Below are positions 53,144 through 63,229 of a DNA stretch of 64,000 bases, piece by piece; position 1 is the first letter of the stretch, and each line of letters starts with the position of its first letter. Source of the stretch: Sphingorhabdus sp. (lineage in GTDB: Bacteria; Pseudomonadota; Alphaproteobacteria; Sphingomonadales; Sphingomonadaceae). The notes under the pieces are model-generated. The model did not search any database, had not been told where the DNA came from, and saw only the letters and a list, made by a program, of their open reading frames with translations. The position numbers and the translations under genes are program-made. Where the stretch lies: contig NZ_JAAVVZ010000006.1 in assembly GCF_023910635.1 (NCBI RefSeq), positions 1 through 64,000 on the forward strand, written 5' to 3'.

Positions 53144-54799
53144 ATGGCCGATCAACAAATACTCGCCCCCGACGCGTCCATCAACAATGGCCAATTGGCG
53201 CGCAATGTCACGCCGGGCGCTAATTTCGGGTTTGACGGCCTGCGCGGAATGACGCTTCAGCCAGCCGTGCGCAAGGCACTTCCTACGCTGGCCTTGACAG
53301 GTGCGTTGGGGCTGGCGGCGCTGACCTATTTCGCGCTGAGCACGCCTGCACAAGCGCCCTTGTTCCAAGGCCTTGCCGAAGCGGACAAGGCAGCCGTTGC
53401 CGATGCGTTGCAGTCATCGGGTATCAGCTACAGCCTTGACCCCGGCACGGGCGCCATATCCGTAGACGCAGGCAAATTGCACGAGGCGCGAATGTTACTT
53501 GCCGGCCAAGGGCTGCCCAAAGCGCAGCCTACTGGCGACGCCATGATGGCTTCATTGCCCATGGGGTCAAGCCGCGCGGTCGAAGGTGAGACGTTGCGCG
53601 GTGCGCGCGAAGCCGACCTTGCCCGCACGATCGAAGCGATTGATGCGGTAAAAACCGCCCGCGTCCATCTGGCAACGCCAGAGGCAAGCGTATTTGTGCG
53701 CGAAAGCAAAGAACCCGCCGCGTCGGTCATGCTGACGCTTCAGCAAGGACGAAGCCTGTCGGCGGCACAAGTGCGCGCTATCCGCCATCTAGTCGCATCG
53801 TCCGTTCCCAACATGTCCGCCGAGGATGTGTCGATCATAGACCAAAGCGGTGCGTTGCTTTCATCTGATCAGACCAGTGCCGACGACCGGATGTTCCAAC
53901 TGCAAATGCAGATGGAAGAACGCTATCGTGAGGCGGTCATCGCGTTGCTGACGCCCATTGCGGGCCCCGGCAATTTCTCGGTTGAAGTACATGCCGATGT
54001 CGATGCCAGCGAAAGCCAGTCCACCCGCGAAACCTACCCCGAAAATGACCGTGCGTTGCGTAGCGAAGAAGGCAATAAGTCCGTTAGCGGCGCAGCAGAA
54101 GAAGCAGGCGGTATACCCGGCGCGATGGCCAACCAACCGCCGCCTGCAAATGCGGTCGTCAATCAACCTCCAGAAGCCAATGCCGCCGGCACCAGTCCCG
54201 GCCAAAGCGAGGAAACCTACAACCGTAGTTTTGATGTTGGCCGGGAGATTGCGGTCACACATAACCCGCAAGGCGCGTTACGCCGCCTGTCGGTCGCGGT
54301 CGCCCTGCGCGATGGCAAAGGTGCGCAGAAGCGCACGCCTGCAGAGATTGCGGCACTGGAAAATCTGGTAAAGGGTGCCGTCGGCTTTAAGGCCGAACGC
54401 GGCGATGTCGTCGCCATTTCCGCGCGTCCCTTCGTCGAAGAAGCCGAAGTCGTCGTCAATTTCTGGGATGAGCCATGGTTCTTCCCATTGGTGCAGCAAG
54501 TCGGCGCGGTGCTGGGCGCATTGCTTGCCTTTTTCATCATTGGCCGTCCGCTGGTGAAAGCGGTCAAAGCCCGCATGATAGCGTCGAAGGAACTGGCAGA
54601 AACCGAGCAAAAATTGATGCAGGCGGCGGCCAGGCAGCAGGCCTCACGGCCCGCCAATGGAACCGTAACCATCGATATGATTGAATCGGCGCCAAGTTAT
54701 GAAGCGCGCGCAAAGCTTGTACGCGCTTTCGTGCGCCAGGACCCGCAACGCGCCGCGCTCGTCGTCCGTCAAATGTTGGGGAAACCATCCAATGGATGA
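53144..54799 (+). CDS. fliF: Flagellar M-ring protein FliF
   Basis: PLFQGLAEADKAAVADALQSSGISYSLDPGTGAISVDAGKLHEARMLLAGQGLP. Confidence 0.95.
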   Translation: MADQQILAPDASINNGQLARNVTPGANFGFDGLRGMTLQPAVRKALPTLALTGALGLAALTYFALSTPAQAPLFQGLAEADKAAVADALQSSGISYSLDPGTGAISVDAGKLHEARMLLAGQGLPKAQPTGDAMMASLPMGSSRAVEGETLRGAREADLARTIEAIDAVKTARVHLATPEASVFVRESKEPAASVMLTLQQGRSLSAAQVRAIRHLVASSVPNMSAEDVSIIDQSGALLSSDQTSADDRMFQLQMQMEERYREAVIALLTPIAGPGNFSVEVHADVDASESQSTRETYPENDRALRSEEGNKSVSGAAEEAGGIPGAMANQPPPANAVVNQPPEANAAGTSPGQSEETYNRSFDVGREIAVTHNPQGALRRLSVAVALRDGKGAQKRTPAEIAALENLVKGAVGFKAERGDVVAISARPFVEEAEVVVNFWDEPWFFPLVQQVGAVLGALLAFFIIGRPLVKAVKARMIASKELAETEQKLMQAAARQQASRPANGTVTIDMIESAPSYEARAKLVRAFVRQDPQRAALVVRQMLGKPSNG

Positions 54800-55829
54800 A
54801 GATCTCGATGAAATGACGCCGCCAGAGCCAGCAACACCGCTTGATGGCGGGCTATCTGCGGCAATATTGTTGATGTTGCTGGAAGACGGCGACAGTTCCG
54901 CGGTCTTGCAGCATTTGGACCCTGCGGAAGTCAAATCCTTGGCCAAGGGAATGTTTGAAGCATCATGTGCGACCGAAACCGATGTGGAAAGCGCATTAGA
55001 GGTTTTTGTCAGCAACAACCGTGACCTGTCACAACTCGCCGTTGGCGCGCCCGTCCGCATCCGCGGCATGATGAATATGGCGTTGGGGGATAGCACTGCG
55101 AACCGCATCTGGACGCAAATCGCGCCAGCACAAGCCGCACCGCCATCATTAGAGGCGTTGCAATGGCTGGACACCGCCACGGTTTCGACCCTGGTCGCCA
55201 ATGAACATCCACAACTTGCCGCCATCATCCTGTCGGCTCTGCCAGCCGAGGTTGCCGCAGACGCCGTCGCAGGGCTTGATGAAGCTGTCCAAGCCGATCT
55301 GTTATTTCGCACCGCCACCTTGGGCCCCGTCCCTGCTGCGGCAATATCAGATATTGAGGCCATTCTTGCAAATTATGCCGAAACCAGTGCCAGCAACCCG
55401 CTCATCAACATGGGCGGGCATGGAGACGTCGCAAAAATCTTCAACAATCTGTCCCGCCCGCAAGCCGAAAAGCTTTTGAAGACTATCCGCAAAAAGGACA
55501 AAATTTTGGCCGATGCCATTGAAGAAGGCATGTTCATTTTTGCCGACCTTGCCCAGCTCGACACCAAATCGCTTGGCGCAGTCATGCGCAATGTCGAGGC
55601 GGACCGCCTGGCGCTGGCCATTAAGGGCGCGGACGCCGCCTTGGGCGAGAAGATCCTGAGCACATTGTCTTCACGCGCGGCGCAAACCATCAGCGACGAA
55701 ATCGCCGAAATGGGCCCGGTCAGCCGCGCCGATGTCGAAGAAGCACAAAAGGCTGTGGTCGCCATTGCCAGGGGCATGGCTGCGTCTGGCGAGATCATGC
55801 TGGGAAAGCAGAGCAACGACTATGTCTGA
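54792..55829 (+). CDS. fliG: Flagellar motor switch protein FliG
   Basis: NEHPQLAAIILSALPAEVAADAV ... FIFADLAQLDTKSLGAVMRNVE; start moved to MDEDLDE. Confidence 0.93.
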   Translation: MDEDLDEMTPPEPATPLDGGLSAAILLMLLEDGDSSAVLQHLDPAEVKSLAKGMFEASCATETDVESALEVFVSNNRDLSQLAVGAPVRIRGMMNMALGDSTANRIWTQIAPAQAAPPSLEALQWLDTATVSTLVANEHPQLAAIILSALPAEVAADAVAGLDEAVQADLLFRTATLGPVPAAAISDIEAILANYAETSASNPLINMGGHGDVAKIFNNLSRPQAEKLLKTIRKKDKILADAIEEGMFIFADLAQLDTKSLGAVMRNVEADRLALAIKGADAALGEKILSTLSSRAAQTISDEIAEMGPVSRADVEEAQKAVVAIARGMAASGEIMLGKQSNDYV

Positions 55830-56382
55830 GACCGTCAAACTGTCCCTCACAAAATATTTTGGCGAACGCCGGGATTTTCGTCCTCACAAGTTGCAGTTCC
55901 CATTTCCGGCACCCGCAGATGAAGCCGAGGACCACTATGTGCGTGGTCTGGCGGATGGGCAGGAAATGGCGCAGGCGGTGTTTACGATTGAACGCAAACA
56001 GCTTCACGACTTGCTGCTTGCCGCAAATGCGCTGCGGCCGGAAGATAATGCCGAAATCGGCTTCATGCTCGACAATATCATCCGCAGTGTCGTCACGAAA
56101 ATCATTGGTGACCTGCCGATTGACGGCGCTTTTCTAACGCAACAGATCGCCGCCGCCACGGCCGTTTTAACGGAAGCAGACCAGAACCGCAATTTGCACA
56201 TGCACCCGGATGACCTTGCGTTATTGTCCGACGCCGAATTGCCCCTGCCATTTACGGCGGACCCACAATTGCCACGCGGTGCGTTGCGTATTGAATGCTC
56301 CGATGGATGGGTTGAACATGGCCCCGCCTTTGTGCTTGAACGACTGGCGCAAACGCTCGGCGATGGCGGACGCGTCGCATGA
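55822..56382 (+). CDS. fliH: Flagellar assembly protein FliH
   Basis: Position between fliG and fliI; FliH-like C-terminal half; start moved to MSETVKLS. Confidence 0.78.
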   Translation: MSETVKLSLTKYFGERRDFRPHKLQFPFPAPADEAEDHYVRGLADGQEMAQAVFTIERKQLHDLLLAANALRPEDNAEIGFMLDNIIRSVVTKIIGDLPIDGAFLTQQIAAATAVLTEADQNRNLHMHPDDLALLSDAELPLPFTADPQLPRGALRIECSDGWVEHGPAFVLERLAQTLGDGGRVA

Positions 56383-57710
56383 CCACGCGGTTGGAAGCGA
56401 TTATGGCGGCGCGGCATGGCGTTGCCGCTCTGTGCGATGCGGACCCGCGCCGCGTTGGCCGTCTGGCTGCGTTGACCGGGCAATATTGTGAAGTCAGCGG
56501 ATTTCCTTATCCGCTTGGCACAGGCACAAGGATGCAGGCAGAAAATGGGGACTTTGCCGAGGGCGAAGTTGTAGGCTTTCAAGGACAGCGCGCTATCATT
56601 CAACCGCTTGGTGATGTCGGTAACATCGCCAGCGGCGCGGCCGTCTATCCCAATGGTCGGCATGACATGATTGAGGTTGGCGAAGAGCTGCTTGGCCGTG
56701 TGATTGATGCAAAAGGCCGTCCACTGGATGGGGGTCTTATGCCGTCATGCAGTGGCCGACAAAAAATTGCCGGTGAAGACAGCAACCCGCTCGACCGGGG
56801 TCGCGTCGTGCGGGCGATGGATACCGGCGTCCGCGCCATAAACGCTTTGCTCACCATTGGCGAAGGGCAGCGTGTGGCGATTGTCGCGGGCTCTGGCGTC
56901 GGCAAATCGGTGCTGATGGGACAAATATTGCAGGGCATTGATGCCGACATCATCGTCATTGGCCTGATCGGCGAACGTGCGCGCGAAGTATCGGATTTCG
57001 TTGAGGGCAAGCTCAACCGCGATATCCGCCACAAATCGGTTGTTGTGGCAGTGACAGCGGATCAGGTGCCGCTGTTGCGCTTGCGTGCGGCCATGCGTGC
57101 AACGGCCATTGCCGAACATTTTGCGCATCAGGGCAAGCGGGTCTTGTTAATGATCGACAGCCTCACGCGCATTGCGCATGCGCAGCGCGAAATCGGTCTC
57201 GCCATTGGGGAGCCGCCAACGATGAAAGGCTACACCCCCTCCTCGCTCGCGCTAATCCCACAACTTGTCGAGCGCGCCGGCGTTGATCGCCGGTCGGGTG
57301 GTTCAATCACGGCCATATATACAGTATTGGCGGACGGTGGGGACTTGGAAGACCCGGTTGTCGACGCCGCACGTGCCATTGTCGACGGCCACATCATCTT
57401 GTCGCGCACGCTTGCCGAAAGCAGCATCTTTCCAGCGATTGATGTCGGCCGGTCGTTGTCCCGGTTGATGCCCGACATTGTTGATCCGGCGCATTTGGCG
57501 GCGGCGGCGCGGTTCCGGCAATTATGGTCAAGCTATGAACAAAATAGCGATCTGGTCATGCTGGGCGCTTATGCGCAAGGTAGCGATGCCGTGCTGGACC
57601 AGGCGATTGCCCAGCGGCCAGCGATGCTGAATTTCATCACGCAACCCATGCAGTCTGTCGTCACATTTGATGATGCCCGCACCGAACTTGTCGATGGGAT
57701 GGGCGCATGA
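56379..57710 (+). CDS. fliI: Flagellum-specific ATP synthase FliI
   Basis: VAIVAGSGVGKSVLMGQI, VIGLIGERAREVSDF, LLMIDSLTRIAHAQREIGLAIGEPP. Confidence 0.96.
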   Translation: MTTRLEAIMAARHGVAALCDADPRRVGRLAALTGQYCEVSGFPYPLGTGTRMQAENGDFAEGEVVGFQGQRAIIQPLGDVGNIASGAAVYPNGRHDMIEVGEELLGRVIDAKGRPLDGGLMPSCSGRQKIAGEDSNPLDRGRVVRAMDTGVRAINALLTIGEGQRVAIVAGSGVGKSVLMGQILQGIDADIIVIGLIGERAREVSDFVEGKLNRDIRHKSVVVAVTADQVPLLRLRAAMRATAIAEHFAHQGKRVLLMIDSLTRIAHAQREIGLAIGEPPTMKGYTPSSLALIPQLVERAGVDRRSGGSITAIYTVLADGGDLEDPVVDAARAIVDGHIILSRTLAESSIFPAIDVGRSLSRLMPDIVDPAHLAAAARFRQLWSSYEQNSDLVMLGAYAQGSDAVLDQAIAQRPAMLNFITQPMQSVVTFDDARTELVDGMGA

Positions 57711-58135
57711 CGGCCAATACGCAACGCTGGAAACGCATATTGAAAGTGCGTGCTGTTCAAAGGCATATGGCTGAGTTGCAATTGCACCGATGCGAAAAAG
57801 AGGTGCGCAATCTCGTCGATCTCGGGCACCGCATTTCCGCCATTCGCGCGGCCGCCCAACCGTTGGTCGGCGCACAAAATGGCATGATGCTGCGGTCGGT
57901 ATGCGAACTATCATCGCGTCTCGACACCGCGCAGCGCGCACTTGCCACACCAAGTCGTAATGCGCAGGAAGCACGCAATCGTCAGCAGCACGCCGTTGTC
58001 GCCGCACGGCAGCGCGAAACAGCGATCGAGAAGCTGGCGGCCAACGTCGCCGCGCAAGATGCCAAACATGCCTTGGATCGCCAAAACCGCGCTGCGATTT
58101 TTCGGAAAGCCGCCAAGAGCGAGGGAATGTCATGA
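57707..58135 (+). CDS. fliJ: Probable flagellar protein FliJ
   Basis: 142 aa coiled-coil-like protein immediately after fliI, overlapping by 4 nt. Confidence 0.65.
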   Translation: MTANTQRWKRILKVRAVQRHMAELQLHRCEKEVRNLVDLGHRISAIRAAAQPLVGAQNGMMLRSVCELSSRLDTAQRALATPSRNAQEARNRQQHAVVAARQRETAIEKLAANVAAQDAKHALDRQNRAAIFRKAAKSEGMS

Positions 58136-59370
58136 ACCCGCTGAGCGCGCCCATGCCGCCTGCCGCCATGACCGTGATGTTCGGTCCAACGCCGACAACA
58201 GGGGTGTTCGAGGATATGTTGAACATTTCAGCCACTCTGGCCGACGCGACGCCCAATGTGTCCGTCGATGTCGTGACACCCGCCACAACGCCGATCTGCG
58301 CGCCTGCCATCACGCTTGTCTTGCCCCCCTTGGCCGAAGTGCAGAACTGGGCCGCGACAGAGGTGTTGCCGCAACCAACTGTGCCGGAAGCACATCACCG
58401 GACGGCGACCATTGTCTTGCCGCAACCAACAGCCCCCGATGCGTTGAACCGGGCCATGACGATTGTCTTGCCGCCACCCACTGCGCCCGAAAATAGTATC
58501 GAAAACGCAGGCACTGTTGCTGCGGAAAAGGCAGAAGCATCGTCGTCCCCGATAGATCCCGCGCTTGTGCCGACACCTACGGTCCACATGCGTCCGCCCG
58601 TCAGCGCACCCGCCCATATGCCTGTTACGCCACTTGCGTCCCAAGTCCGCAAGTTACCTAATACGGCCGAAACGCCAAAGCCATTGGACGCAACGTCGGC
58701 CCAAACGCTGGCCCAATGGCTGCCAAGCACGCCTCAAGGGCCAGTAAAGCGGGCGGACGCGATGCCGACACTGCGGCCGGATACACTTCTCGTACCGTTG
58801 CTAACCCAAGAGAATAAGCCGCAACTGCCCAGCCCCTTGCCTGCGCACAATCTGGGCTTGGTCGATGATCAGCTTTTCAGCTTTGAACCGCAATCTGGCA
58901 TCCGCGCAGCACAGGCTTCGGTCGCACCCACGGTCGCACCTACGGCTCCGCCCACAGACACACCGATCGCGGAGCTTAGGCAGCTTGTTATAACAGCAGA
59001 TGGCGAATGGATCGGCGCGCTCGCACGGGACATTGTCGGCCATGCGGCAAGCGACAACCAACTGGCGTTCACGCTGATCCCTGAACATTTGGGTCAACTG
59101 GATGTCGCTGTGACCACAGACAATGGCAAGGTCGATATCCGGCTTGAGACCAGTACACACGCGGCTGCGCAAGCCATATCAGCGGAGCAGGCCCGGCTGA
59201 TCGAAGATCTGCGCCATGCGGGTCTGAAACTTGGCCAGTTTGATATGTCCAACCGGCAAAACGGAAACGGTCAACAACAGTCCCCACGGCCCGATAGCCA
59301 ACACACAGACAATAACTCCACCCCAGCGCAGGCGTCTGCTTCTTCCAAAGCCCACGGCCGCTTCGCCTGA
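58132..59370 (+). CDS. fliK: Flagellar hook-length control protein FliK
   Basis: Pro/Ala/Thr-rich N-terminus; C-terminal LIPEHLGQLDVAVTTDNGKVDIRLETSTHAAAQAISAEQARLIEDLRHAGLKL. Confidence 0.9.
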   Translation: MNPLSAPMPPAAMTVMFGPTPTTGVFEDMLNISATLADATPNVSVDVVTPATTPICAPAITLVLPPLAEVQNWAATEVLPQPTVPEAHHRTATIVLPQPTAPDALNRAMTIVLPPPTAPENSIENAGTVAAEKAEASSSPIDPALVPTPTVHMRPPVSAPAHMPVTPLASQVRKLPNTAETPKPLDATSAQTLAQWLPSTPQGPVKRADAMPTLRPDTLLVPLLTQENKPQLPSPLPAHNLGLVDDQLFSFEPQSGIRAAQASVAPTVAPTAPPTDTPIAELRQLVITADGEWIGALARDIVGHAASDNQLAFTLIPEHLGQLDVAVTTDNGKVDIRLETSTHAAAQAISAEQARLIEDLRHAGLKLGQFDMSNRQNGNGQQQSPRPDSQHTDNNSTPAQASASSKAHGRFA

Positions 59371-59384
59371 TTGAAAGACAAGAC

Positions 59385-59996
59385 ATGAGCAAGCAAAAAT
59401 CCGCCGATCCCGAAACAAAGCCCAAAAAGGGAAAGAAGAAGTTCATCATTGCATTGGTTGTCGCGCTCGTGCTGATTGGGGCGGGTGCTGCAACCGGGAT
59501 CTATTTGGCCGGTGGCATTACCGGACAGGCCGAAAAGGTTGACCCGCGCCGTCCCAAGCTTGTCGAGCGGAGCACAGAAGCCGAAGAGCCAGCGGCAGAA
59601 GGCGCAGGTGACGCGCCCGTCCTGAAAGAGGGCACAGTCGACGTGAAGAATGACCGCGTGTCTGTGGACCCGCGCAAATATGAGGTGACCTATGTGAACC
59701 TCGACCAAAGTTTCACCGCCAATCTTGCCGATGGCGCAGGCTTTGTGCAGTTAGGCCTGAGCCTATCGACATATTATGACGGCAAAGTCGTCCGGAATAT
59801 CCAACGCCAAAGCGTTCCGATCCGTTCGACCATTTTGATGGTCTTATCGCAACAGGATGCGCAAGCCCTTTCGACACCGCAGGGTAAGAAGATGCTGCAA
59901 CGTGACCTGACCGCAGCCATCAATGACATATTGCGGGAAAAAGAGGGCTTTGGCGGCGTTGATAATGTCTATTTTTCGAATCTGGTTATCCAATGA
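59385..59996 (+). CDS. fliL: Flagellar basal body-associated protein FliL
   Basis: Single TM; VNLDQSFTANLADGAGFVQLGLSLSTYYD ... VDNVYFSNLVIQ. Confidence 0.9.
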   Translation: MSKQKSADPETKPKKGKKKFIIALVVALVLIGAGAATGIYLAGGITGQAEKVDPRRPKLVERSTEAEEPAAEGAGDAPVLKEGTVDVKNDRVSVDPRKYEVTYVNLDQSFTANLADGAGFVQLGLSLSTYYDGKVVRNIQRQSVPIRSTILMVLSQQDAQALSTPQGKKMLQRDLTAAINDILREKEGFGGVDNVYFSNLVIQ

Positions 59997-60853
59997 GCGC
60001 GTCGCTTCTCTTACGGCCACGGACTGCGGTAGCTGACGATTTTGGCTGGCTGCAAAAGCTTTGCGAAAATCTGGGCGAAGCGATGTGTGACTTTTTGGCG
60101 AGTCACCAGAAGGTTGAAGCCAAGGTTCAATCGGTGGCCGAGGCACGCTATTCCGAATGGTATCCGTCACAGCCTGCGTTCAGCCTGCTGATGCCATTCG
60201 AGCTTGGCAAGGATACAGGCGAGCTGGTGGTGGCGGTCCCTGGTCAGCTCATCAGCCAGATCCTTGATGTGCAATATGGCGGGTTAGGCAAAGTCCCTGA
60301 GCGGCAGGGCTTCAGCACGTCCGAGATGCGGCTTGCGATGCGGCTGAACGCACATTTGCTCCCTTATGTGAATCACGCGCTGCTGGGCGCTATCTCCGAA
60401 GCTGTAAGTGCGCAGCCCGTCCAGACGGATTTGCAGGCATTTAATTTGCCGCAGTATCGCGACAGTATAGTGTTGGCCAAAATTGACGTGGAATGTCCTG
60501 CCCTTGGTTCCAATGCAATCCACGGGTTCATTGGTTACGCCCAGGCCAAGAAAATTGCCATGCGCTTTGCCGACGCTAACCCCAATGGGCTTCCCGCTGA
60601 TCCAGAATGGAAAGACAAAATGCAGAACGCGACCTTGCGCGTTCCGCTGCCTGCGCGCGCCATTTTGACCCAAACCGAAGTGCCGGTGTCACGGCTCTTG
60701 TCGCTTCGGCCGGGAGACATCTTGCCCGTCATGCTGCCCGCCGATGTTCCGCTGTTGGTCGCAGGCCGCCTTTTTGCACGCGGAACAATTGGCGAGGCCA
60801 ATGGCCGCACTGCGGTGAAAATCGAAAATATGGAAGGTTCTGACCATGAGTGA
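59993..60853 (+). CDS. fliM: Flagellar motor switch protein FliM
   Basis: Order fliL-fliM-fliN; central CheC-like and C-terminal SpoA-like regions; no recognisable EIDALL N-terminus. Confidence 0.8.
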   Translation: MSASLLLRPRTAVADDFGWLQKLCENLGEAMCDFLASHQKVEAKVQSVAEARYSEWYPSQPAFSLLMPFELGKDTGELVVAVPGQLISQILDVQYGGLGKVPERQGFSTSEMRLAMRLNAHLLPYVNHALLGAISEAVSAQPVQTDLQAFNLPQYRDSIVLAKIDVECPALGSNAIHGFIGYAQAKKIAMRFADANPNGLPADPEWKDKMQNATLRVPLPARAILTQTEVPVSRLLSLRPGDILPVMLPADVPLLVAGRLFARGTIGEANGRTAVKIENMEGSDHE

Positions 60854-61160
60854 TATGACTGAGGCCCCAAACACAAGGCCAGCCGACCGGGCGGTCAAAT
60901 TGGACATGTTGGCCGATATAACCGTACGCGTTACGGTCGAGGTTGGCTCTGCATCACTGACGCTCGCGTCCTTGCTCGAATTGAGCGAAGGCAGCGTGCT
61001 TGAGCTTGACCGGCAAGTGAATGACCCGCTCGACCTGTTCGTCAACGGCACTTTGGTCGCCCGAGGCGAAATCGTCGAGACCAATGGCCGCTTTGGCATT
61101 CGCGTGCTGGACGTTGCCCCGGACGGTGAAGGGCTTGGCGGCATGGAGTCGCGACCGTGA
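60846..61160 (+). CDS. fliN: Flagellar motor switch protein FliN
   Basis: MLADITVRVTVEVGSASLTLASLLELSEGSVLELDRQVNDPLDLFVNGTLVARGEIVETNGRFGIRV. Confidence 0.95.
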   Translation: MSDMTEAPNTRPADRAVKLDMLADITVRVTVEVGSASLTLASLLELSEGSVLELDRQVNDPLDLFVNGTLVARGEIVETNGRFGIRVLDVAPDGEGLGGMESRP

Positions 61161-61429
61161 TCCTTGAATATTTCGGACGCCTTTTGCTTATCCTGCCGTT
61201 GATTGGCGGCATGGCGTGGGGTTCCTTATGGCTTTGGAAAAAGCTGCAGATCGGACTGCCATTGACCGCGCAATCTGCACGCGCCGTGCGCGTGGTCGAT
61301 GCCGTGTCGTTGGGCGGCAATGGCCGGCTACTGGTCGTGGAATTTGGTCAGGACATCCTTTTGCTTGGCGCATCACGCAGCGGCATAAGCATATTGGCAT
61401 CGACCGATCAGGGCACCCATGATGCTTAG
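61157..61429 (+). CDS. fliO: Flagellar biosynthesis protein FliO
   Basis: 90 aa; [39 protein letters not shown]. Confidence 0.8.
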   Translation: MILEYFGRLLLILPLIGGMAWGSLWLWKKLQIGLPLTAQSARAVRVVDAVSLGGNGRLLVVEFGQDILLLGASRSGISILASTDQGTHDA

Positions 61430-62174
61430 GTTTTTAAGCATCTGCATCTGCCTTTTTGTGCTGCTCGCCAGCCAATCCGCCTTTGCCGCGCCAAGCGCGA
61501 TGGGCATGGAAAAGGCGCTTGGCGCGGTAGCCGGAGACGGGCGGCCTTTGTCGCTGTCGCTACAAATTCTCCTGCTGATGGGGTTGCTCACGGTATTGCC
61601 GTCTTTGATCCTGATGATGACCAGTTTCACCCGGATCATCATTGTCCTGTCGATTTTGCGTCAGGCCCTCGGGCTGCAACAAACCCCCCCAAACCAGGTG
61701 CTGGTTGGGCTGGCGTTGTTCCTCAGCATTTTTGTAATGCAGCCGGTGTTGAGTACCATCAACACGCAAGCGCTTGAACCTTATGGCCGCGATGAAGTCA
61801 GTTTTGAACAGGCATTGTCGACGTCGGCCACAGCGATGCATGGCTTTATGATTAAACAGACGCGCAAAACCGATATTGCCTTGTTCAGCGAGATTGCCAG
61901 AGCTGGCAAATTTGCAAAGCCCGCCGACGTGCCCTTTTCGATTCTGCTACCGGCCTTTGTCACCAGCGAGTTGAAAACGGCGTTCCAAATCGGGTTCATG
62001 ATCTTCCTGCCATTCCTGATCATTGACTTGATCGTGGCGTCTGCATTGATGTCGCTGGGCATGGTGATGCTGTCGCCGACGATTATTTCGATGCCGTTCA
62101 AGCTGTTATTATTTGTCCTGGTGGACGGTTGGGCATTGACCATGGGGTCATTGGCCAGCTCATTTGTGATGTAG
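61419..62174 (+). CDS. fliP: Flagellar biosynthetic protein FliP
   Basis: [41 protein letters not shown] ... [23 protein letters not shown]. Confidence 0.96.
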   Translation: MMLRFLSICICLFVLLASQSAFAAPSAMGMEKALGAVAGDGRPLSLSLQILLLMGLLTVLPSLILMMTSFTRIIIVLSILRQALGLQQTPPNQVLVGLALFLSIFVMQPVLSTINTQALEPYGRDEVSFEQALSTSATAMHGFMIKQTRKTDIALFSEIARAGKFAKPADVPFSILLPAFVTSELKTAFQIGFMIFLPFLIIDLIVASALMSLGMVMLSPTIISMPFKLLLFVLVDGWALTMGSLASSFVM

Positions 62175-62177
62175 CCT

Positions 62178-62447
62178 GTGGACCAGGATTTTTTCATCGA
62201 CGTGGCGCAACGCGCGCTTTGGATATTGGCGCTTGGGGCGGCCCCCATTCTTATTCCCGCGCTGATCGCTGGCGTGGTTTTGGGTATGGTCCAGGCCGCG
62301 ACATCGATTAATGAGCAGACTTTAAGTTTCGTACCAAAGCTTATCATCGTCGCAATTGCGCTGGCGGTTTGCGGGTCAAGCATCATGATCCTGCTGGCCG
62401 ATTTTACACGCGACATATTCGCGCAAATCCCCATGTTGGTGCGATGA
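62178..62447 (+). CDS. fliQ: Flagellar biosynthetic protein FliQ
   Basis: GTG start; GMVQAATSINEQTLSFVPKLIIVAIAL. Confidence 0.93.
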   Translation: MDQDFFIDVAQRALWILALGAAPILIPALIAGVVLGMVQAATSINEQTLSFVPKLIIVAIALAVCGSSIMILLADFTRDIFAQIPMLVR

Positions 62448-63229
62448 TACCCGCTGGCCTGCAAAATGTGGAAGGACAATTGCTGGTCTGGATGGTGGCC
62501 ATGATCCGTCCGGGCGCAGCTTTTGTTGCGGCCCCCATGTTTGGGGCGCAAGCCGTGCCCGTGCAGCTTCGCCTCGTGCTGGCACTGGCTATCGGTATTC
62601 CATCGGCGTCGATGGCCAATATGACATTACCGGCGGCCGGCATCATCTCGGTCCCCGGCTTTTTCATGATCGCCGCAGAGGTGCTGGCGGGTCTGGCGAT
62701 GGGATTTGTTATCCAGATCGCCTTTGCCGCATCCTTAGTGGCTGGTGAGGCGATTAGCAACGCCATGGGCCTTGGCTTTGCCTCAATGGCGGACCCGGCA
62801 AGTGGCCAATCAAGCCCTGCCGTCGGGCAGTTTCTGTCCATGCTCACCATGTTTCTGTTCCTTGCCGCAGACGGCCATTTGGCGTTGATTGCGATTATCG
62901 CCGAAAGTTACCGCACGCTGCCTCCGGGGCAAGCATGGCTATCTTTTTCGGCCATAGGCAGCGTTGTTGAATTTGGCCGCCTGGCCTTTTCCGCTGGCCT
63001 GTCCATTGCCCTGCCTGTCGGATTTGCCTTGGTGCTGGTGCAATTGATCATGGCCATGATTGCGCGATCTGCGCCGACATTAAACCTGTTTGCCGTCGGC
63101 ATGCCTGCCGCATTGCTTGCGGGTATATTATTATTGGGCGTTTCTCTGCCGGTGATGGCCGACATGCTCAGCAATGCACTTCGCCTTGGGCTCGATCAGG
63201 CACAGAGCCTTGGCGGTGGCCGTGGCTGA
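62444..63229 (+). CDS. fliR: Flagellar biosynthetic protein FliR
   Basis: MIRPGAAFVAAPMFGAQAVPVQLRLVLALAI ... start set at MIPAGLQ. Confidence 0.92.
   Translation: MIPAGLQNVEGQLLVWMVAMIRPGAAFVAAPMFGAQAVPVQLRLVLALAIGIPSASMANMTLPAAGIISVPGFFMIAAEVLAGLAMGFVIQIAFAASLVAGEAISNAMGLGFASMADPASGQSSPAVGQFLSMLTMFLFLAADGHLALIAIIAESYRTLPPGQAWLSFSAIGSVVEFGRLAFSAGLSIALPVGFALVLVQLIMAMIARSAPTLNLFAVGMPAALLAGILLLGVSLPVMADMLSNALRLGLDQAQSLGGGRG

Noticed and set aside
57528-58313. 261-aa minus-strand ORF
   Set aside because: Antisense to fliI/fliJ/fliK
61781-62551. 256-aa minus-strand ORF
   Set aside because: Antisense to fliP/fliQ, low-complexity translation
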